Source: Clostridium cylindrosporum DSM 605 (GTDB lineage Bacteria; Bacillota; Clostridia; Clostridiales; Caloramatoraceae). From it: 64,000 nt of DNA. Shown one piece after another: positions 63,982-64,000 of this stretch. The notes beneath the pieces were generated by a model. The model searched no databases. It saw only the letters and a list, made by a program, of their open reading frames with translations, and had not been told where the DNA came from. The stretch's first letter is position 1. Every line of letters begins with the position of its first letter. The translations under genes were made by a program, and so were the position numbers. The stretch lies in the NCBI RefSeq assembly GCF_001047375.1, contig NZ_LFVU01000003.1, positions 62,001-126,000 of the forward strand. Reading direction: 5' to 3'.

Positions 63982-64000
63982 ATATAAATCATATCTGAAA

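Overview
The window is a low-G+C, gene-dense chromosomal segment from a spore-forming member of the Clostridia, most likely Clostridiaceae. The basis is the AT-rich base composition, strong GGAGG/AGGTG ribosome binding sites with frequent TTG and GTG starts, CodY, PolC, a YmxH-type sporulation protein, SpoIIIE/FtsK, and gene order that follows the Bacillus/Clostridium core (rpsB-tsf-pyrH-frr-uppS-cdsA-dxr-rseP-ispG-polC, rimP-nusA-rnpM-ylxQ-infB-rbfA-nrnA-truB-ribF-rpsO-pnp-ylxY-mlpA, dapG-tepA-ftsK). I see no rRNA, tRNA or CRISPR array.

Layout. Positions 1-4160 (+): the 3' end of a methionine-gamma-lyase-family gene, then two adjacent glutamate-cysteine ligase paralogues, a ligase-only gshA-type gene and a full bifunctional gshAB. 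Positions 4229-9382 (mostly -): an FAD oxidoreductase, lexA with an SOS box in its promoter, an acidic Cys-rich small protein (+), a Xer-type recombinase flanked by two 11-6-11 inverted-repeat sites (one very like a Firmicutes dif), and proC. Two short membrane-protein ORFs follow lexA and proC. Positions 9780-19533: purB, a PHP-padR-aspC operon, rny, recX, recA (SOS box), pgsA and rimO. Positions 19723-37344: ftsK, tepA, dapG, ymxH, dut, mlpA-like peptidase, ylxY-like deacetylase, pnp, rpsO and the infB/nusA translation operon.

Positions 37.4-42.3 kb form an accessory block between rimP and polC, which are usually adjacent. It holds an S66 peptidase, a coiled-coil protein, a 69-residue membrane-anchored peptide, a predicted PD-(D/E)XK nuclease-fold protein, repeated terminator-like elements, and a decayed tyrosine-recombinase fragment at the polC end. 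This is the best candidate for something undescribed, probably a horizontally acquired defence or competition cassette, but that role is inference.

Positions 42.3-64.0 kb: polC-ispG-rseP-dxr-(AI-2E permease)-cdsA-uppS-(63-aa protein)-frr-pyrH, then tsf-rpsB, codY, topA, dprA, a BaiN-type flavoprotein, an unrecognised two-TM protein and, divergently, a comM/yifB ATPase.

The genes mainly serve DNA repair and chromosome processing (lexA, recA, recX, xer, ftsK, topA, dprA), translation (infB, nusA, rpsO, rpsB, tsf, frr), RNA decay (rny, pnp, nrnA), isoprenoid/phospholipid synthesis (dxr, ispG, uppS, cdsA, pgsA) and glutathione synthesis. All functions are read from sequence motifs and gene order; no database search was run.
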